A DNA stretch of 64,000 nt from Methylobacterium sp. NEAU K (GTDB taxonomy: Bacteria; Pseudomonadota; Alphaproteobacteria; Rhizobiales; Beijerinckiaceae): assembly GCF_030700285.1 (NCBI RefSeq), contig NZ_JAUYZJ010000011.1, positions 100,853 through 164,852 of the forward strand, written 5' to 3'. The notes beneath the pieces are model-generated. The model was not told the origin of the DNA, made no database searches, and was given only the letters and a program-made list of their open reading frames with translations. A program made the translations under genes and the position numbers. Each line of letters begins with the position of its first letter. The stretch's first letter is position 1. Positions 48,924 through 58,469 of the stretch are shown here, one piece after another.

Positions 48924-51146
48924 TTACTCGCCGGCGGTCTCGCGCCGACGCTCGCCGCGGTGGCGGCCACCGTTATCCTCGCGCCGGGGCTCACCGTCGC
49001 GCTCGCCGCGGCTCGACTCGCGCTCGGCCTTCACCTTGTCGGTGATGTCCTCGCCGGTCTGCTGGTCGACGACGCGCATGGAGAGGCGGATCTTGCCGCG
49101 GTCGTCCTGACCGAGGAACTTCACCTTCACCTTCTCGCCTTCCTTGACGACGTCCGTCACCTTGGCGACCCGCTGGGCGGCGAGTTCCGAGATGTGGACG
49201 AGGCCGTCCTTGGCGCCGAAGAAGTTCACGAAGGCGCCGAACTCCATGCACTTCACGATCGTGCCGTCGTAGATCATGCCGACCTCGGGCTCCGCCACGA
49301 TCGAGCGGATCCAGTTGTAGGCCGCCTTGATCGCCTTGCCGTCGGCGGAGGCGATCTTCACGATGCCGGTATCCTCGATGTTGATCTTGGCGCCGGTCTT
49401 CTCGACGATCTCGCGGATCACCTTGCCGCCGGTGCCGATCACGTCGCGGATCTTGTCGGTCGGGATCTGCATCGTCTCGATGCGCGGGGCGTACTCGCCG
49501 AGCTCGGGCCGGGCGGCGGTGAGCGCCTTGGACATCTCGTTGAGGATGTGGGCGCGCCCGTCCTTCGCCTGGTCGAGGGCGACCCGCATGATCTCCTCGG
49601 TGATGCCGGCGATCTTGATATCCATCTGGAGCGAGGTCACGCCCTCGTCCGTGCCGGCCACCTTGAAGTCCATGTCGCCGAGGTGATCCTCGTCGCCGAG
49701 GATGTCGGACAGGACCGCGAAGCGCTCACCCTCGAGGATGAGGCCCATGGCGATGCCCGCCACCGGACGGCGCAGGGGCACGCCGGCATCCATCAGCGAC
49801 AGCGAGCCGCCGCAGACCGAGGCCATCGAGGACGAGCCGTTCGACTCGGTGATCTCGGACACGACGCGGATCGTGTACGGGAACTCGTGGGCCGGCGGCA
49901 GGACCGGACGGATCGCCCGCCAGGCGAGCTTGCCGTGGCCGATCTCGCGACGGCCCGGCGAGCCCATCCGGCCGGTCTCGCCGACGGAATAGGGAGGGAA
50001 ATTGTAGTGGAGCAGAAAGCGCTCCTTGTAGGTGCCGTCCAGGGCGTCGATGAACTGCTCGTCCTCGCCGGTGCCGAGGGTGGCGACCACGAGAGCCTGG
50101 GTCTCGCCGCGGGTGAACAGCGAAGAACCGTGGGCCCGGGGCAGGACGCCGACCTCGGAGACGATCGGGCGGACCGTCTTCAGGTCGCGGCCGTCGATGC
50201 GGGCGCCGGTGTCGAGGATGTTCCAGCGAACGACCTTCGACTGCGCCTCCTTGAACGCCGCCTTGACCTTCTCGGCCGGGAACTTCTCAGCGCCTTCGGG
50301 GCAGAGGGCAGCCATCACCTTGGCCTTCACGGCGTCGACGGCGGCGTAGCGCTCCTGCTTCACCGTCTTGGTGTAGGCGGCGCGCAGTTCGGCCTCGCAG
50401 ACCTCCAGGACCGCCTTCTCGACGTCGGCGTTCTCGGGAGCCTTGAAGTCGCGGGGCTCCTTGGCGGCCTTCTCGGCGAGACGGATGATCGCCTCGATCA
50501 CCGGCTGGAAGTGCTTGTGACCGAACATCACGGCGCCGAGCATCACGTCCTCGGAGAGCTCCTTGGCCTCCGACTCGACCATCAGCACCGCGTCCTGCGT
50601 GCCGGCGACGACGAGGTCGAGGGACGATTCCTCCTTGGTCTCGGTGACCAGCGGGTTCAGCCGGTAGCCGCCGTTGATGTAGCCGACCCGGGCGCCGCCG
50701 ATCGGACCCATGAACGGCACGCCCGACAGGGTCAGCGCCGCGGAGGCCGCGACCATCGCGACGATGTCGGGATCGTTCTCGAGGTCGTGGGTCAGGACGG
50801 TCACGACAACCTGGGTGTCGTTGCGCCAGCCGTCGATGAAGAGCGGGCGGATCGGGCGGTCGATCAGGCGGGAGACCAGGGTCTCCTTCTCGGAGGGACG
50901 GCCCTCGCGCTTGAAGTAGCCGCCCGGGATGCGACCGGCCGCATAGGCCCGCTCCTGGTAGTTGACGGTGAGCGGCATGAAGTCGATGCCGGGCTTCGGC
51001 TCCTTCGTGGCGACCACGGTCGCGAGCACGGAGGTCTCGCCGTAGGTGGCGACGACGGCGCCGTCGGCCTGGCGGGCGACCTTGCCGGTCTCCAGGACGA
51101 GCTTGCGGTCGCCCCACATCAGCTCTTCGCGTTGAACGTCGAACAT
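48924..51146 (-). CDS. pnp: Polyribonucleotide nucleotidyltransferase (PNPase)
   Basis: 740 aa 3'-5' phosphorolytic exoribonuclease of the degradosome. Two RNase PH-like domains (first ~1-140, second ~310-540 with [14 protein letters not shown] and the catalytic region [15 protein letters not shown]), then a KH domain ([20 protein letters not shown]) and an S1 domain ([20 protein letters not shown]). The C-terminus is charged and disordered ([13 protein letters not shown]). ATG at 51146 ([12 protein letters not shown]). It follows rpsO in the conserved rpsO-pnp operon, with a long hairpin in the leader. Confidence 0.98.
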   Translation of the reverse strand: MFDVQREELMWGDRKLVLETGKVARQADGAVVATYGETSVLATVVATKEPKPGIDFMPLTVNYQERAYAAGRIPGGYFKREGRPSEKETLVSRLIDRPIRPLFIDGWRNDTQVVVTVLTHDLENDPDIVAMVAASAALTLSGVPFMGPIGGARVGYINGGYRLNPLVTETKEESSLDLVVAGTQDAVLMVESEAKELSEDVMLGAVMFGHKHFQPVIEAIIRLAEKAAKEPRDFKAPENADVEKAVLEVCEAELRAAYTKTVKQERYAAVDAVKAKVMAALCPEGAEKFPAEKVKAAFKEAQSKVVRWNILDTGARIDGRDLKTVRPIVSEVGVLPRAHGSSLFTRGETQALVVATLGTGEDEQFIDALDGTYKERFLLHYNFPPYSVGETGRMGSPGRREIGHGKLAWRAIRPVLPPAHEFPYTIRVVSEITESNGSSSMASVCGGSLSLMDAGVPLRRPVAGIAMGLILEGERFAVLSDILGDEDHLGDMDFKVAGTDEGVTSLQMDIKIAGITEEIMRVALDQAKDGRAHILNEMSKALTAARPELGEYAPRIETMQIPTDKIRDVIGTGGKVIREIVEKTGAKINIEDTGIVKIASADGKAIKAAYNWIRSIVAEPEVGMIYDGTIVKCMEFGAFVNFFGAKDGLVHISELAAQRVAKVTDVVKEGEKVKVKFLGQDDRGKIRLSMRVVDQQTGEDITDKVKAERESSRGERDGEPRREDNGGRHRGERRRETAGE

Positions 51147-51203
51147 TCTTATCTCTTCCTTGCCTTCGGCGGGCCTTAGCCCGGCGCCGCCGGGGGCAAG
51201 ACG

Positions 51204-51236
51204 GCGCGACACTTCCCGGGGCTGGAAGTGTCGCGC
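51204..51236 (-). promoter_or_regulatory. Long leader hairpin upstream of pnp (probable RNase III site)
   Basis: GCGCGACACTTCC (51204-51216) and GGAAGTGTCGCGC (51224-51236) form a perfect 13-bp stem with a 7-base loop, 57 bases before the pnp start. In E. coli a hairpin at this place in the rpsO-pnp transcript is cut by RNase III and is used for pnp autoregulation; the same role is inferred here. Confidence 0.65.
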
Positions 51237-51312
51237 GATCCTGCCCCGACGCTGGCGCCTCGAAGCGGCCCGTTTTCGGGCGGCCGGACCCATTCCGACA
51301 GCCCGAGATCGT

Positions 51313-51345
51313 AAAACGCGGCCCCGAGCCGGGCTCGGAACCGCG
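51313..51345 (-). terminator. rpsO terminator or attenuator
   Basis: On the minus strand CGCGG...CCGAGC-CGG-GCTCGG...CCGCG forms a two-part stem followed by TTTTAC, 12 bases after the rpsO stop. It probably ends part of the rpsO transcripts and lets the rest read into pnp. Confidence 0.6.
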
Positions 51346-51357
51346 CGGAGTCTCGCC

Positions 51358-51627
51358 TTAGCGGCGGATGCCGAGACGCTCGATGAGGGCGCGGTAGCGG
51401 GCCTCGTCCTTGCGCTTGACGTAGTCGAGCAGCGAGCGGCGCTGCGAGACCATCTTCAGGAGGCCACGGCGGGAATGGTTGTCCTTGCCGTGAGTCTTGA
51501 AGTGACCGGTCAGGTTGGTGATCCGCTCGGTGAGGATCGCCACCTGGACCTCGGGGGACCCGGTGTCCTTGGCGTCCTTGCGGTGTTCCTTGATGAGCGC
51601 GGTCTTGCGCTCTGCCGTGATCGACAT
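51358..51627 (-). CDS. rpsO: 30S ribosomal protein S15
   Basis: 89 aa, the standard length. It starts [20 protein letters not shown] and contains [20 protein letters not shown], the 16S rRNA-binding region [19 protein letters not shown] and [20 protein letters not shown]. Binds the central domain of 16S rRNA early in 30S assembly. First gene of rpsO-pnp. Confidence 0.98.
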   Translation of the reverse strand: MSITAERKTALIKEHRKDAKDTGSPEVQVAILTERITNLTGHFKTHGKDNHSRRGLLKMVSQRRSLLDYVKRKDEARYRALIERLGIRR

Positions 51628-51888
51628 CGCATGCCTTTCGGGTTGTGCTGGTTCGGATGCGGCGCCCCGCTGAAGGGCGCGCGAACTCGGCGTTCGGCCG
51701 GTGCCGGGATGTCGTCCAGCACGGTCACAGCGCCAAGCGGCTCAAGCCCCGCCCGGTAACCCGGGCCGGGGCCGCGCGATCCATACACGAAACCGTCGGA
51801 TATGCCAGCCCCGGGCCAGGCGGCCCCGTCGAGGGAACAGTTAACGCCCGCGTGCTAGGCGAGGCCGGATACGAAGTGCGGTCCGGCG

Positions 51889-53898
51889 ATGAACGGCAGC
51901 CTCTCGGACGCGTGCGGCGTCCTCGTCGCGACGCTGCTCGGCGTCCCCCTGATCCTGCTCCCGGGCTATGCGCTGGGCACCGTGACCGGGATCCTGGGGT
52001 TTCGCACCCTCTCGACCGGCCGCCGCCTGCTGTGTTCCGCCCTCCTGGGAATCGGCCTGCTGCCGGCCCTCGACAGCCTTCTGGTCCAGGCGACGGGCGT
52101 CCCGGCCGCCGCCCTGGCGAACGGCGCGCTCGGCCTGACGGCGCTGGTACCGGCGGCCCGCGCCTTGCGGGGCCGGTTCGACCGGCAGGTCCTGGCGCCG
52201 ATGCTGGCCCTGGCCGCACTCTGGCTGGGGATCGTGGCGTACGCGCTGATCGATCTCGACACCGGCACCGCCCTGTATCAGCCGGTCACGGTCATCGACC
52301 TCGTCAAGCACGCCGCCCTGACCCGCACGATCGCCGAGAGCGGGCTCCCGCCCCTGGACCCGTTCTTCGCCCGGCCGGAACGGGCCGGCTACTACTATTT
52401 CTTCTATACGCTCTGCGGGCTGACCGACTGGTCCGGCGGTGCGTTGGTCGACGGGCGTACGGCTTTCGCCGGGGTGGCCTTCTGGACCGGGATCGGCCTG
52501 CTCGGCCTGTTCGACCGGCTGCTGGCGGCGACCGGCCTCGTGCGGGATGCGTCCCCGCGCCTCGTACGCAGCGCGACGCTCTTGCTCCTGCCGGCGGCCG
52601 GCCTCGACATCCTGCTGGTCGTCAGAAACCGGATCGCCACCGGGATCTGGCTCCCGATACCGGAATGGCTGAACGAGCAGGTCCTGAACTGGCCGGCCTC
52701 CCTGGTCTGGGTCCCGCACCACGTCGCAGGGGCGCTGGCGGCCTGGCTCGGGCTCCTGGCGCTCGCCGAGGCCGCCGACGGCGAACGGCCGGGACGGCGG
52801 GCGGAAGCCGTCGCAATCGCGGTGGCGGGAACCGCGTTCGCGGCCTGCGCGGGCCTGTCGATCTGGATATGCCTGGGTGCAGTGGCGGCGGCCGGGACCT
52901 GGCTGGCGCTCCTCGCCGTCGAGCGCCGCTGGCGCGAGGCGGGCCGGCTCGTCGCGGCCGGCCTCGTCGCCGCCCTCCTGGCCGCGCCCTACCTGCGCGG
53001 CCTTCTGGCGAGCCGGACCGAGACCGGGCCGGTCGTCGCGTTCGCGGTCCGGGGCTTCGGTCCCCTGGAAGGGGTGGCCGAGGAGCCCACACTGAGCGTG
53101 CTCCGGCTGATCCTGCTGCCGGTCAACTACTATCTCGCCTTCGGGGTGCTGGCGGCCGGCACGCTCCTGTTCTGGCGCGTCGTCCCGCGGCGCGACGCGC
53201 ATGCCCGCGAGGCGGGGCGGCTGCTGACCATCGTGGCGGCGTCGTCCCTGCTGATCGGAGGCTTCCTGCGCTCGGCGATCCTCTATAACGACCTGGGCTG
53301 GCGCGTGGTCCTCCTGGCGCAGGTCGCCGCGCTGGCCTGGTCCGTCGCGGCCCTAGTGCGGCTGGCCGGGGCACGGCTGCGGCTGCCCGGACTGCTCGCA
53401 GGGCTGCTCCTGCTCGGATACGCCACGACGCTCTACGGCTTCGCCGGGATGCGCGCCTATCCCGCCGCCGCCAATCCGAAATTCGCATTCCTCAACGGGC
53501 GCCCCGACATCGACCGGGACCTGCGCGCGGCCTATGCCTGGGCCGGCGCGCACTTGCCCCGGAATCTCGTGCTGCAGCAATCCCCGGACCCGCCGCGCGT
53601 GTTCGACTTCGGCCTCTACGGAGCCCAGCTGGTGGCGGTGGCCGACCGGGAAGCGCGGCTGTTCGGAGCTCCGCCGGAGGCCGTCGCGGCGCGGATCGCG
53701 CTGGTCGCGTCGATCTTCGGCGAACCCCTCACCGGAGCCGAGACGCGAGGCCGGGCCAGGGAAGCCGGCATCGGCGCCCTGATCGTCACCGAGCAGGACG
53801 CGCCCTGGGGGCACCCGGAATCCTGGGTCTGGCGCACCCGACCCGTCTATGCCGGGCCGCGCGTCCGGATCCTGCGCGTCGAGGATCTCGATGAGTGA
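51889..53898 (+). CDS. Large polytopic membrane protein, GT-C glycosyltransferase-like
   Basis: 669 aa with roughly 12-14 hydrophobic helices and a C-terminal soluble part of about 160 residues. The sequence ERAGYYYFFYTLCGLTDWSG in an early periplasmic loop and acidic residues (ALIDLDTGTALYQPVTVIDL) recall GT-C glycosyltransferases and DUF2298-like membrane proteins, but no signature is decisive. The C-terminal part (NGRPDIDRDLRAAYAWAGAH, QSPDPPRVFDFGLYGAQLVA) looks like the soluble tail of such enzymes. ATG at 51889. It overlaps the next gene by 8 bp, so the two form a unit. Function unknown; envelope glycan or lipid modification is a guess. Confidence 0.75.
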   Translation: MNGSLSDACGVLVATLLGVPLILLPGYALGTVTGILGFRTLSTGRRLLCSALLGIGLLPALDSLLVQATGVPAAALANGALGLTALVPAARALRGRFDRQVLAPMLALAALWLGIVAYALIDLDTGTALYQPVTVIDLVKHAALTRTIAESGLPPLDPFFARPERAGYYYFFYTLCGLTDWSGGALVDGRTAFAGVAFWTGIGLLGLFDRLLAATGLVRDASPRLVRSATLLLLPAAGLDILLVVRNRIATGIWLPIPEWLNEQVLNWPASLVWVPHHVAGALAAWLGLLALAEAADGERPGRRAEAVAIAVAGTAFAACAGLSIWICLGAVAAAGTWLALLAVERRWREAGRLVAAGLVAALLAAPYLRGLLASRTETGPVVAFAVRGFGPLEGVAEEPTLSVLRLILLPVNYYLAFGVLAAGTLLFWRVVPRRDAHAREAGRLLTIVAASSLLIGGFLRSAILYNDLGWRVVLLAQVAALAWSVAALVRLAGARLRLPGLLAGLLLLGYATTLYGFAGMRAYPAAANPKFAFLNGRPDIDRDLRAAYAWAGAHLPRNLVLQQSPDPPRVFDFGLYGAQLVAVADREARLFGAPPEAVAARIALVASIFGEPLTGAETRGRAREAGIGALIVTEQDAPWGHPESWVWRTRPVYAGPRVRILRVEDLDE

Positions 53899-54511
53899 GC
53901 GCACCCCCTCGCGTACGGGCGACACGCTGCGCTGGCTCGCCGCCCAGGGGGCGCTGCATGCAGGCGCGCTCACCCTCGGCTTCGCCGGTTTCGTGCTGCT
54001 GTTCCAGACGGATCTCTGGTCCGGCGTGACGATCCTGTTCTACCGCGGGCTGATCCTGCTGGTGGTCGCCTTCCTGGCCACCCTCGGGGTGACGGCGATG
54101 CTGGCCGGAATCGGCCGTCCCTGGGGCCTGCGCCGGCGGGACGCCCTCGGGGCCTGCGTCCTGTCGCTGTCCCTGAACCTCAGCGTCTTCGTGATCTTCC
54201 CGGTGACCGTCGACCGCTCGATCAGCGTGTTCCTGCTCGGGCAGATGGCGGCGCAACCCGAGGAAAGCTTCAGCCCCGAGCGGGCGCAGGCGGTGTTCGA
54301 ATCGGTCTATCTCGGGGCGTTCCGCCAGATCGAGCGACGCCTGGCGGAGCAGAGCGCCTCGGGCAACATCGCCCCGTCCGGGACGGGCTACGTCATCACC
54401 CGGCAGGGCTGCGCCTTCATCCGGTTCTCGAGGCTCGTCGCGCGCATCTTCCGAACCGATCCACGGATGGTCGAGGCGCGGCCACCGGCCCCGGCAGAGC
54501 CGACGCGCTGA
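53891..54511 (+). CDS. Membrane protein coupled to the GT-C-like gene
   Basis: 206 aa. The N-terminal half has three or four hydrophobic segments (ALTLGFAGFVLLFQTDL, FYRGLILLVVAFLATLGVTA, LSLSLNLSVFVIFPVTVDRS). The C-terminal half is soluble: SIEKxx-less helical stretch AVFESVYLGAFRQIERRLAE and then GYVITRQGCAFIRFSRLVAR. Its ATG lies inside the end of the upstream gene (8-bp overlap), so translation is coupled. TVDRSISVFLLGQMA resembles an active-site-like loop seen in some small membrane proteins next to polyprenol-linked sugar enzymes, but no family was recognised. Confidence 0.7.
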   Translation: MSERTPSRTGDTLRWLAAQGALHAGALTLGFAGFVLLFQTDLWSGVTILFYRGLILLVVAFLATLGVTAMLAGIGRPWGLRRRDALGACVLSLSLNLSVFVIFPVTVDRSISVFLLGQMAAQPEESFSPERAQAVFESVYLGAFRQIERRLAEQSASGNIAPSGTGYVITRQGCAFIRFSRLVARIFRTDPRMVEARPPAPAEPTR

Positions 54512-54691
54512 CCGGCGACCGAAATTACGCTGCGGCACCGTCCCGGACTGCGGCGGCGAAGCGCTTTCCTCGGACTCGATGCACCAACGGTTGATTGCTC
54601 ACGACCTGTCGCATGACCGCCCGGCGCTGCCTGCCCGTGGCGGCAGCGGGCCTCGGGATCGGGGTGCCGGAGCCGCGGGCGCCGCGATCGC

Positions 54692-54889
54692 GTGGGTCCT
54701 CGGAGCGCTCCCGAGGCGGCCACGGACACCCGTGAGATCACCAGTACGCTGACGGATATCACGGGCGACGGCCAGGTCATGGGGTCCGAAGCCGGGCGCG
54801 TCCTTGCCTCGGTCTGCGATCTGTCGGAGGAGTGCGCGAACCTGCGTGCCGAGGTCGGCCGATTCCTGGCTTCCGGGCGCGCGGCCTGA
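54692..54889 (+). pseudogene. Second remnant of a methyl-accepting chemotaxis protein C-terminus
   Basis: From about 54727 the translation EITSTLTDITGDGQVMGSEA then GRVLASVCDLSEECANLRAEV and GRFLASGRAA follows the tail of chemoreceptors (EITxxVxxITxAA...VLxAAxxLSxxxxxLRxEVxxFLxxxRAA). The 5' portion of any receptor gene is missing and several conserved residues are changed (SEEC for SRQS), so it is more decayed than the copy at 9012-9239. It occupies the 438-bp gap between the membrane pair and the permease gene. Confidence 0.5.
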
Positions 54890-54949
54890 GGCACCGGCTC
54901 GGAACTTGCTCGCCGGGTCCTCAGCCATCCCTTCCGGCGGACGCAGACC

Positions 54950-56365
54950 GTGAGCCGACACCTGCCCGATCCCGTCGCGATCGTTCGGCCTGAGACCCCG
55001 ACCCCCGGCAACCCGGATCTGTCCCGGAGCCTCACCGCCCCGGGCCTCGTGGCCATCGGGCTCGGCGCCACGATCGGCGCGGGCATCTTCGTGCTCACCG
55101 GGACGGCGGCGGCGCAATATGCGGGCCCGGCGCTGAGCCTGTCCTTCGTGATCGGCGGCGTCGCCTGCGGCTTCGTCGGGCTGTGCTACGCCGAGCTGGC
55201 CGCGATGATCCCTGAGGCGGGCTCCACCTACACCTACACCCGCGAGAGCCTGGGCCGTCTGCCCGCCTGGATCATCGGCTGGGACCTCGTGCTCGAATTC
55301 GCCATGGCGGCGGCCACGGTGGCGGTCGGTTGGTCCGGCTACGCGCAATCGCTCGCGGCGGATTTCGGCCTGATGCTGCCGCCCGCGCTGTCCGGGGCGC
55401 CCGGGGACGGCGGCCTGATCAACCTGCCGGCGGTCGGCATCGTGCTGCTGCTGACCGCACTCCTGACACGCGCGACCCGGGAGGCCTCCCTGGTCAACGG
55501 GCTTCTGGTGGCGGCCAAGATCGCCATCATCCTGGCCTTCGTGGGGGTCGGCGCGATGCATATCCAGCCGGACCTCTGGCACCCGTTCGTGCCGCCCAAC
55601 GCCGGCACGTTCGGCGCCTACGGCTGGAGCGGCGTGTTCCGTGGGGCCGCGGTGGTGTTCTTCGCCTTCATCGGCTTCGAGACCGTCGCGACCGCGGCGG
55701 GCGAGTGCCGGGCGCCCCAGCGCGATGCGCCCGTCGGGCTCATCGGGTCGCTGGTGATCACCACGATCCTGTACGTGGCGGTGGCGGCGGTGCTCACCGG
55801 GCTGGTGCCCTACCGGGAGCTGGACGTGGCCGACCCGATCGCCAAGGCGATCGACCGCATCGACCTCCCGGGCTTCTCGATGGTGATCAAGGTCGGCGCC
55901 CTGCTCGGGCTGACCACCTCGGCGCTCACGGCACTCTACGGGCAGGGCCGGATCTTCTTCGCCATGGCCCGCGACGGGCTGCTCCCCGGCCTCTTCTGCC
56001 AGGTCAATTCGGAAACCCGGGCCCCCGTGGCGAGCCAGGTGGTGATCGGGCTGTTCACCGCGGCGGTGGCCGGGCTGGTGCCCATCGACATCCTGGGCGA
56101 GATCGTCAGCATCGGCACGCTCCTGGCCTTCTGCCTCGTCTGCGCCACCGTGCTGATCCTGCGCCGGACGGAGCCCGACCGGGAACGGCCGTTCCGCGTG
56201 CCGGCGGCGACGCTCGTGGCCGCGCTCGGCATCCTGTCCTGCCTGGTGCTGATGGCCTCGCTGCCGGCCGACACCTGGATCCGCCTCGCGGTCTGGCTGG
56301 TGATCGGGCTCGCGATCTATGCCGGCTACGGCCGGCGCAACGCCCGGCTCACCCGAGCAGGTTGA
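54950..56365 (+). CDS. APC-family amino acid permease (cationic amino acid transporter type)
   Basis: 471 aa with 12 predicted helices. The first helix has the APC motif GLGATIGAGIFVLTGTAAAQ; CYAELAAMIPEAGSTYTYTR and FFAFIGFETVATAAGECRAP are typical of the CAT/YfnA subfamily that carries arginine, lysine or branched-chain amino acids. GTG at 54950 is the start. The last 17 bp overlap the 3' end of flgC on the other strand. No operon partners. Inner membrane. Confidence 0.92.
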   Translation: MSRHLPDPVAIVRPETPTPGNPDLSRSLTAPGLVAIGLGATIGAGIFVLTGTAAAQYAGPALSLSFVIGGVACGFVGLCYAELAAMIPEAGSTYTYTRESLGRLPAWIIGWDLVLEFAMAAATVAVGWSGYAQSLAADFGLMLPPALSGAPGDGGLINLPAVGIVLLLTALLTRATREASLVNGLLVAAKIAIILAFVGVGAMHIQPDLWHPFVPPNAGTFGAYGWSGVFRGAAVVFFAFIGFETVATAAGECRAPQRDAPVGLIGSLVITTILYVAVAAVLTGLVPYRELDVADPIAKAIDRIDLPGFSMVIKVGALLGLTTSALTALYGQGRIFFAMARDGLLPGLFCQVNSETRAPVASQVVIGLFTAAVAGLVPIDILGEIVSIGTLLAFCLVCATVLILRRTEPDRERPFRVPAATLVAALGILSCLVLMASLPADTWIRLAVWLVIGLAIYAGYGRRNARLTRAG

Positions 56366-56759
56366 GCGTCGCCTGGGAGAGGGCGTCGATGGAGGCCGAG
56401 GCGCTGAGGTTCAGCTCGTAGTTCCGGATCACCCGCTGCAGATCGGCGGACTCGACCGCGACGTTGACGTTCGGCAGCCGGACATAGCCCCGGCTGTCCG
56501 CGGCCACGTTGGACGGGTCGTAGCGCCTGCGGAAATCGCTGGTGTCACGGACGATGCGTCCCACCGGGTCGCGCGGGCTGTCGGCGTCGACGGGCCGGAA
56601 CACGGCGATCTTGCGGGCGTAGGGCGTCCCGCCCGGGGTCGCCGGGGTGGAATCGGCGTTCGCGATGTTCTCGGAGATCGCCCGGATCTGCCCGCCCTGG
56701 ATCCGCCGGCCGAAGGCCAGCGCGTCGGAGGCCGAGCGGAGGGCGCTGGTATCCGGCAT
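56349..56759 (-). CDS. flgC: Flagellar basal-body rod protein FlgC
   Basis: 136 aa proximal rod protein. The N-terminal motif SENIANADSTPATPGGTPYA and the C-terminal VNVAVESADLQRVIRNYELN are the conserved helices of rod/hook proteins; the C-terminal phenylalanine-type motif is replaced by LNLLG. Other flagellar genes (flgB, fliE) that normally flank it are not in the window, so this is an isolated flgC. It converges on, and overlaps by 17 bp, the amino-acid permease gene. Confidence 0.9.
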   Translation of the reverse strand: MPDTSALRSASDALAFGRRIQGGQIRAISENIANADSTPATPGGTPYARKIAVFRPVDADSPRDPVGRIVRDTSDFRRRYDPSNVAADSRGYVRLPNVNVAVESADLQRVIRNYELNLSASASIDALSQATLNLLG

Positions 56760-56841
56760 GCGCGTGGACTCGATCGGCGGCGGGAAGAGACCGGACGATC
56801 TTTTTCGAAACAGGCTTAAAGGTCGGTTAAGGACGCCGGCC

Positions 56842-57702
56842 TCACGCGGCCCGGCCCGACAGGCTCACGGCCTCGCGCAGGTCCCGCCCGTCGGTGAGCC
56901 GCAGGCCCCGTCGGCGGAGATCGGCCAGCATCGCGCGGTCCGGGAACGGGCAGTAGGGCAGGACCTCGGTGTTCCGGCCCTCGGGCATGCGGCCCGTGCG
57001 GGCGATCTCGTCGAGCAGCCGGTCCAGCATCCCGCGCCCATGCGCGTGGAGCGCCACGGCCGCTCCGGTGGCGGTCGTGCCGACGGGCAACCGCACCGCC
57101 TCCTGCGCGAGGATCGCGCCGGTATCGATCGTGGCGGCCAGCCGGTGCAGGGTCATGCCGAAGCTGCCCGGCCCCTCGGCCAGCGCGTGGATCGTCGGAA
57201 CCGGACCGCGATGGCGCGGCAGCAGGCCGGGATGGCCGTTGATGCCGCCGAGGCGCGCCAGCCCGATGGTCCCGGCCTTCAGGATCTGGTCGAAATGGTA
57301 GGTCAGGATCAGGTCGGGCGCGCTCTCGCGCAGGGCGCGGGCGACCTCGGGCCCGTTCACGTCGTCGACCGTCAGGGTCGGGATGCCGAGGCGCCGGCAC
57401 AGGGTCTTGAGCGGGGTGGATTCCGGCGCCTCGCCGCTGCCGGATACCGCCTGGGTCAGGGGCGCCAGGGGGCGTAGCAGGTCCGGCAGGCCGAAATTCA
57501 CCGCCAGGTAGGGCAGGATCCCGGCGCCGGAGCGCGCGAGATGGCGCCGGACCTGACCGGTCAGGCCGCCGCTCGACGGCCGCTCGGCGTTCGAGAGCCC
57601 GACGAAGGCGATGTCGGCGCGGTGGTCGGCCACGAACCGGCGCACCACCCGGGCATTCGGCAGAGCCTCCAGCACGAACAGGGCGATGCGGGCGCGGGCC
57701 AT
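56842..57702 (-). CDS. Formyltransferase-family protein (FMT/GART-like)
   Basis: 286 aa. The N10-formyl-tetrahydrofolate transferase signature is present: GGINGHPGLLPRHRGPVP contains the Asn-His pair, and ATIDTGAILAQEA holds the catalytic Asp. The N-terminal ~120 residues are of a different sort than in Fmt proper (no tRNA-binding C-terminal domain is present either), so the substrate is probably a small amine or amino-sugar nucleotide rather than Met-tRNA. Start ATG 57702 overlaps the stop of the upstream SDR by one base (TGATG), so it is translationally coupled and read in the order kpsS - SDR - this gene. Confidence 0.85.
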   Translation of the reverse strand: MARARIALFVLEALPNARVVRRFVADHRADIAFVGLSNAERPSSGGLTGQVRRHLARSGAGILPYLAVNFGLPDLLRPLAPLTQAVSGSGEAPESTPLKTLCRRLGIPTLTVDDVNGPEVARALRESAPDLILTYHFDQILKAGTIGLARLGGINGHPGLLPRHRGPVPTIHALAEGPGSFGMTLHRLAATIDTGAILAQEAVRLPVGTTATGAAVALHAHGRGMLDRLLDEIARTGRMPEGRNTEVLPYCPFPDRAMLADLRRRGLRLTDGRDLREAVSLSGRAA

Positions 57703-58469
57703 CAGCGGCGCGGCCGGCGCTGGAACCGGAAGGCGTAGAGGCCGGCGCGACGGATGCTCTCCGGCAGGAGCAGTACGGTCCGCGCCAGCGCCGCGAGGAT
57801 GAACGGGAAGGCGATGACGTCGCGATCCGCCGCGATGCCCTTGGCGATGTGCACGGCCGCGTCGTCGGCGCTCATCTCCAGTGGCCGCCAGCCCTTCAGC
57901 TCGCCGCCCATCGGGGTCTTCACGTAGCCCGGCGTCACGACGTTGACCTTCACGCCGCGGGGGCCGACCTTCTGGCGCAGGGCGAGCCCGTGGGCGACCA
58001 GCGCCGCCTTGGCGCCGCTATAGGCCGGCGCGTCCTGCAGCGGGGCGTAGGCCGCCAGCGAGGACATCAGCGCGATCTGGCCGCGCCCGCGCTTGAGCAT
58101 CAGGGTCAGGGCGGGCAGCACCACGTTGAGGGAGCCCGTGTAGTTGATGTCGGCGGTCTCGAACGCCGTCTCCTCGGTCTCGACCTCGCCCTTCTGATTG
58201 CCGCCGTTCACCGCGGCATTGGCGATGACGAGGTCGAGCGCTCCGGCCGCGTCGGCACGGTGCACGAGCGCGATCGCGGCGGCGCGGTCGCGGGTGTCGA
58301 GGCGCGCGGACTCGACTGCGGCTCCGCTGGCGCGGCAATCCCGGGCCACCGTCTCCAGGCGCTCGGTGTTGCGTCCGACGAGGATGAGGCTCACGTCGGC
58401 CTGCGCGTAGTGACGTGCGAGGGCGGCGCCGATGCCGCTCGACGCGCCAGTGATCAGAATGCGGGGCAT
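57702..58469 (-). CDS. SDR-family oxidoreductase
   Basis: 255 aa classical SDR: ILITGASSGIGAALARHYAQ, VIANAAVNGGNQK in the NNAG position, and the catalytic YSGAKAALVAHGLALR. The C-terminal segment IRRAGLYAFRFQRR is basic. It is coupled to the formyltransferase gene by a TGATG overlap and lies 120 bp after kpsS on the same strand. An amino- or deoxy-sugar role in capsule synthesis is possible but not shown. Confidence 0.9.
   Translation of the reverse strand: MPRILITGASSGIGAALARHYAQADVSLILVGRNTERLETVARDCRASGAAVESARLDTRDRAAAIALVHRADAAGALDLVIANAAVNGGNQKGEVETEETAFETADINYTGSLNVVLPALTLMLKRGRGQIALMSSLAAYAPLQDAPAYSGAKAALVAHGLALRQKVGPRGVKVNVVTPGYVKTPMGGELKGWRPLEMSADDAAVHIAKGIAADRDVIAFPFILAALARTVLLLPESIRRAGLYAFRFQRRPRR

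Noticed and set aside
48960..51179. A 739-codon open frame on the plus strand opposite pnp
   Set aside because: Antisense shadow; no ribosome site or family motif, and pnp on the other strand is certain.
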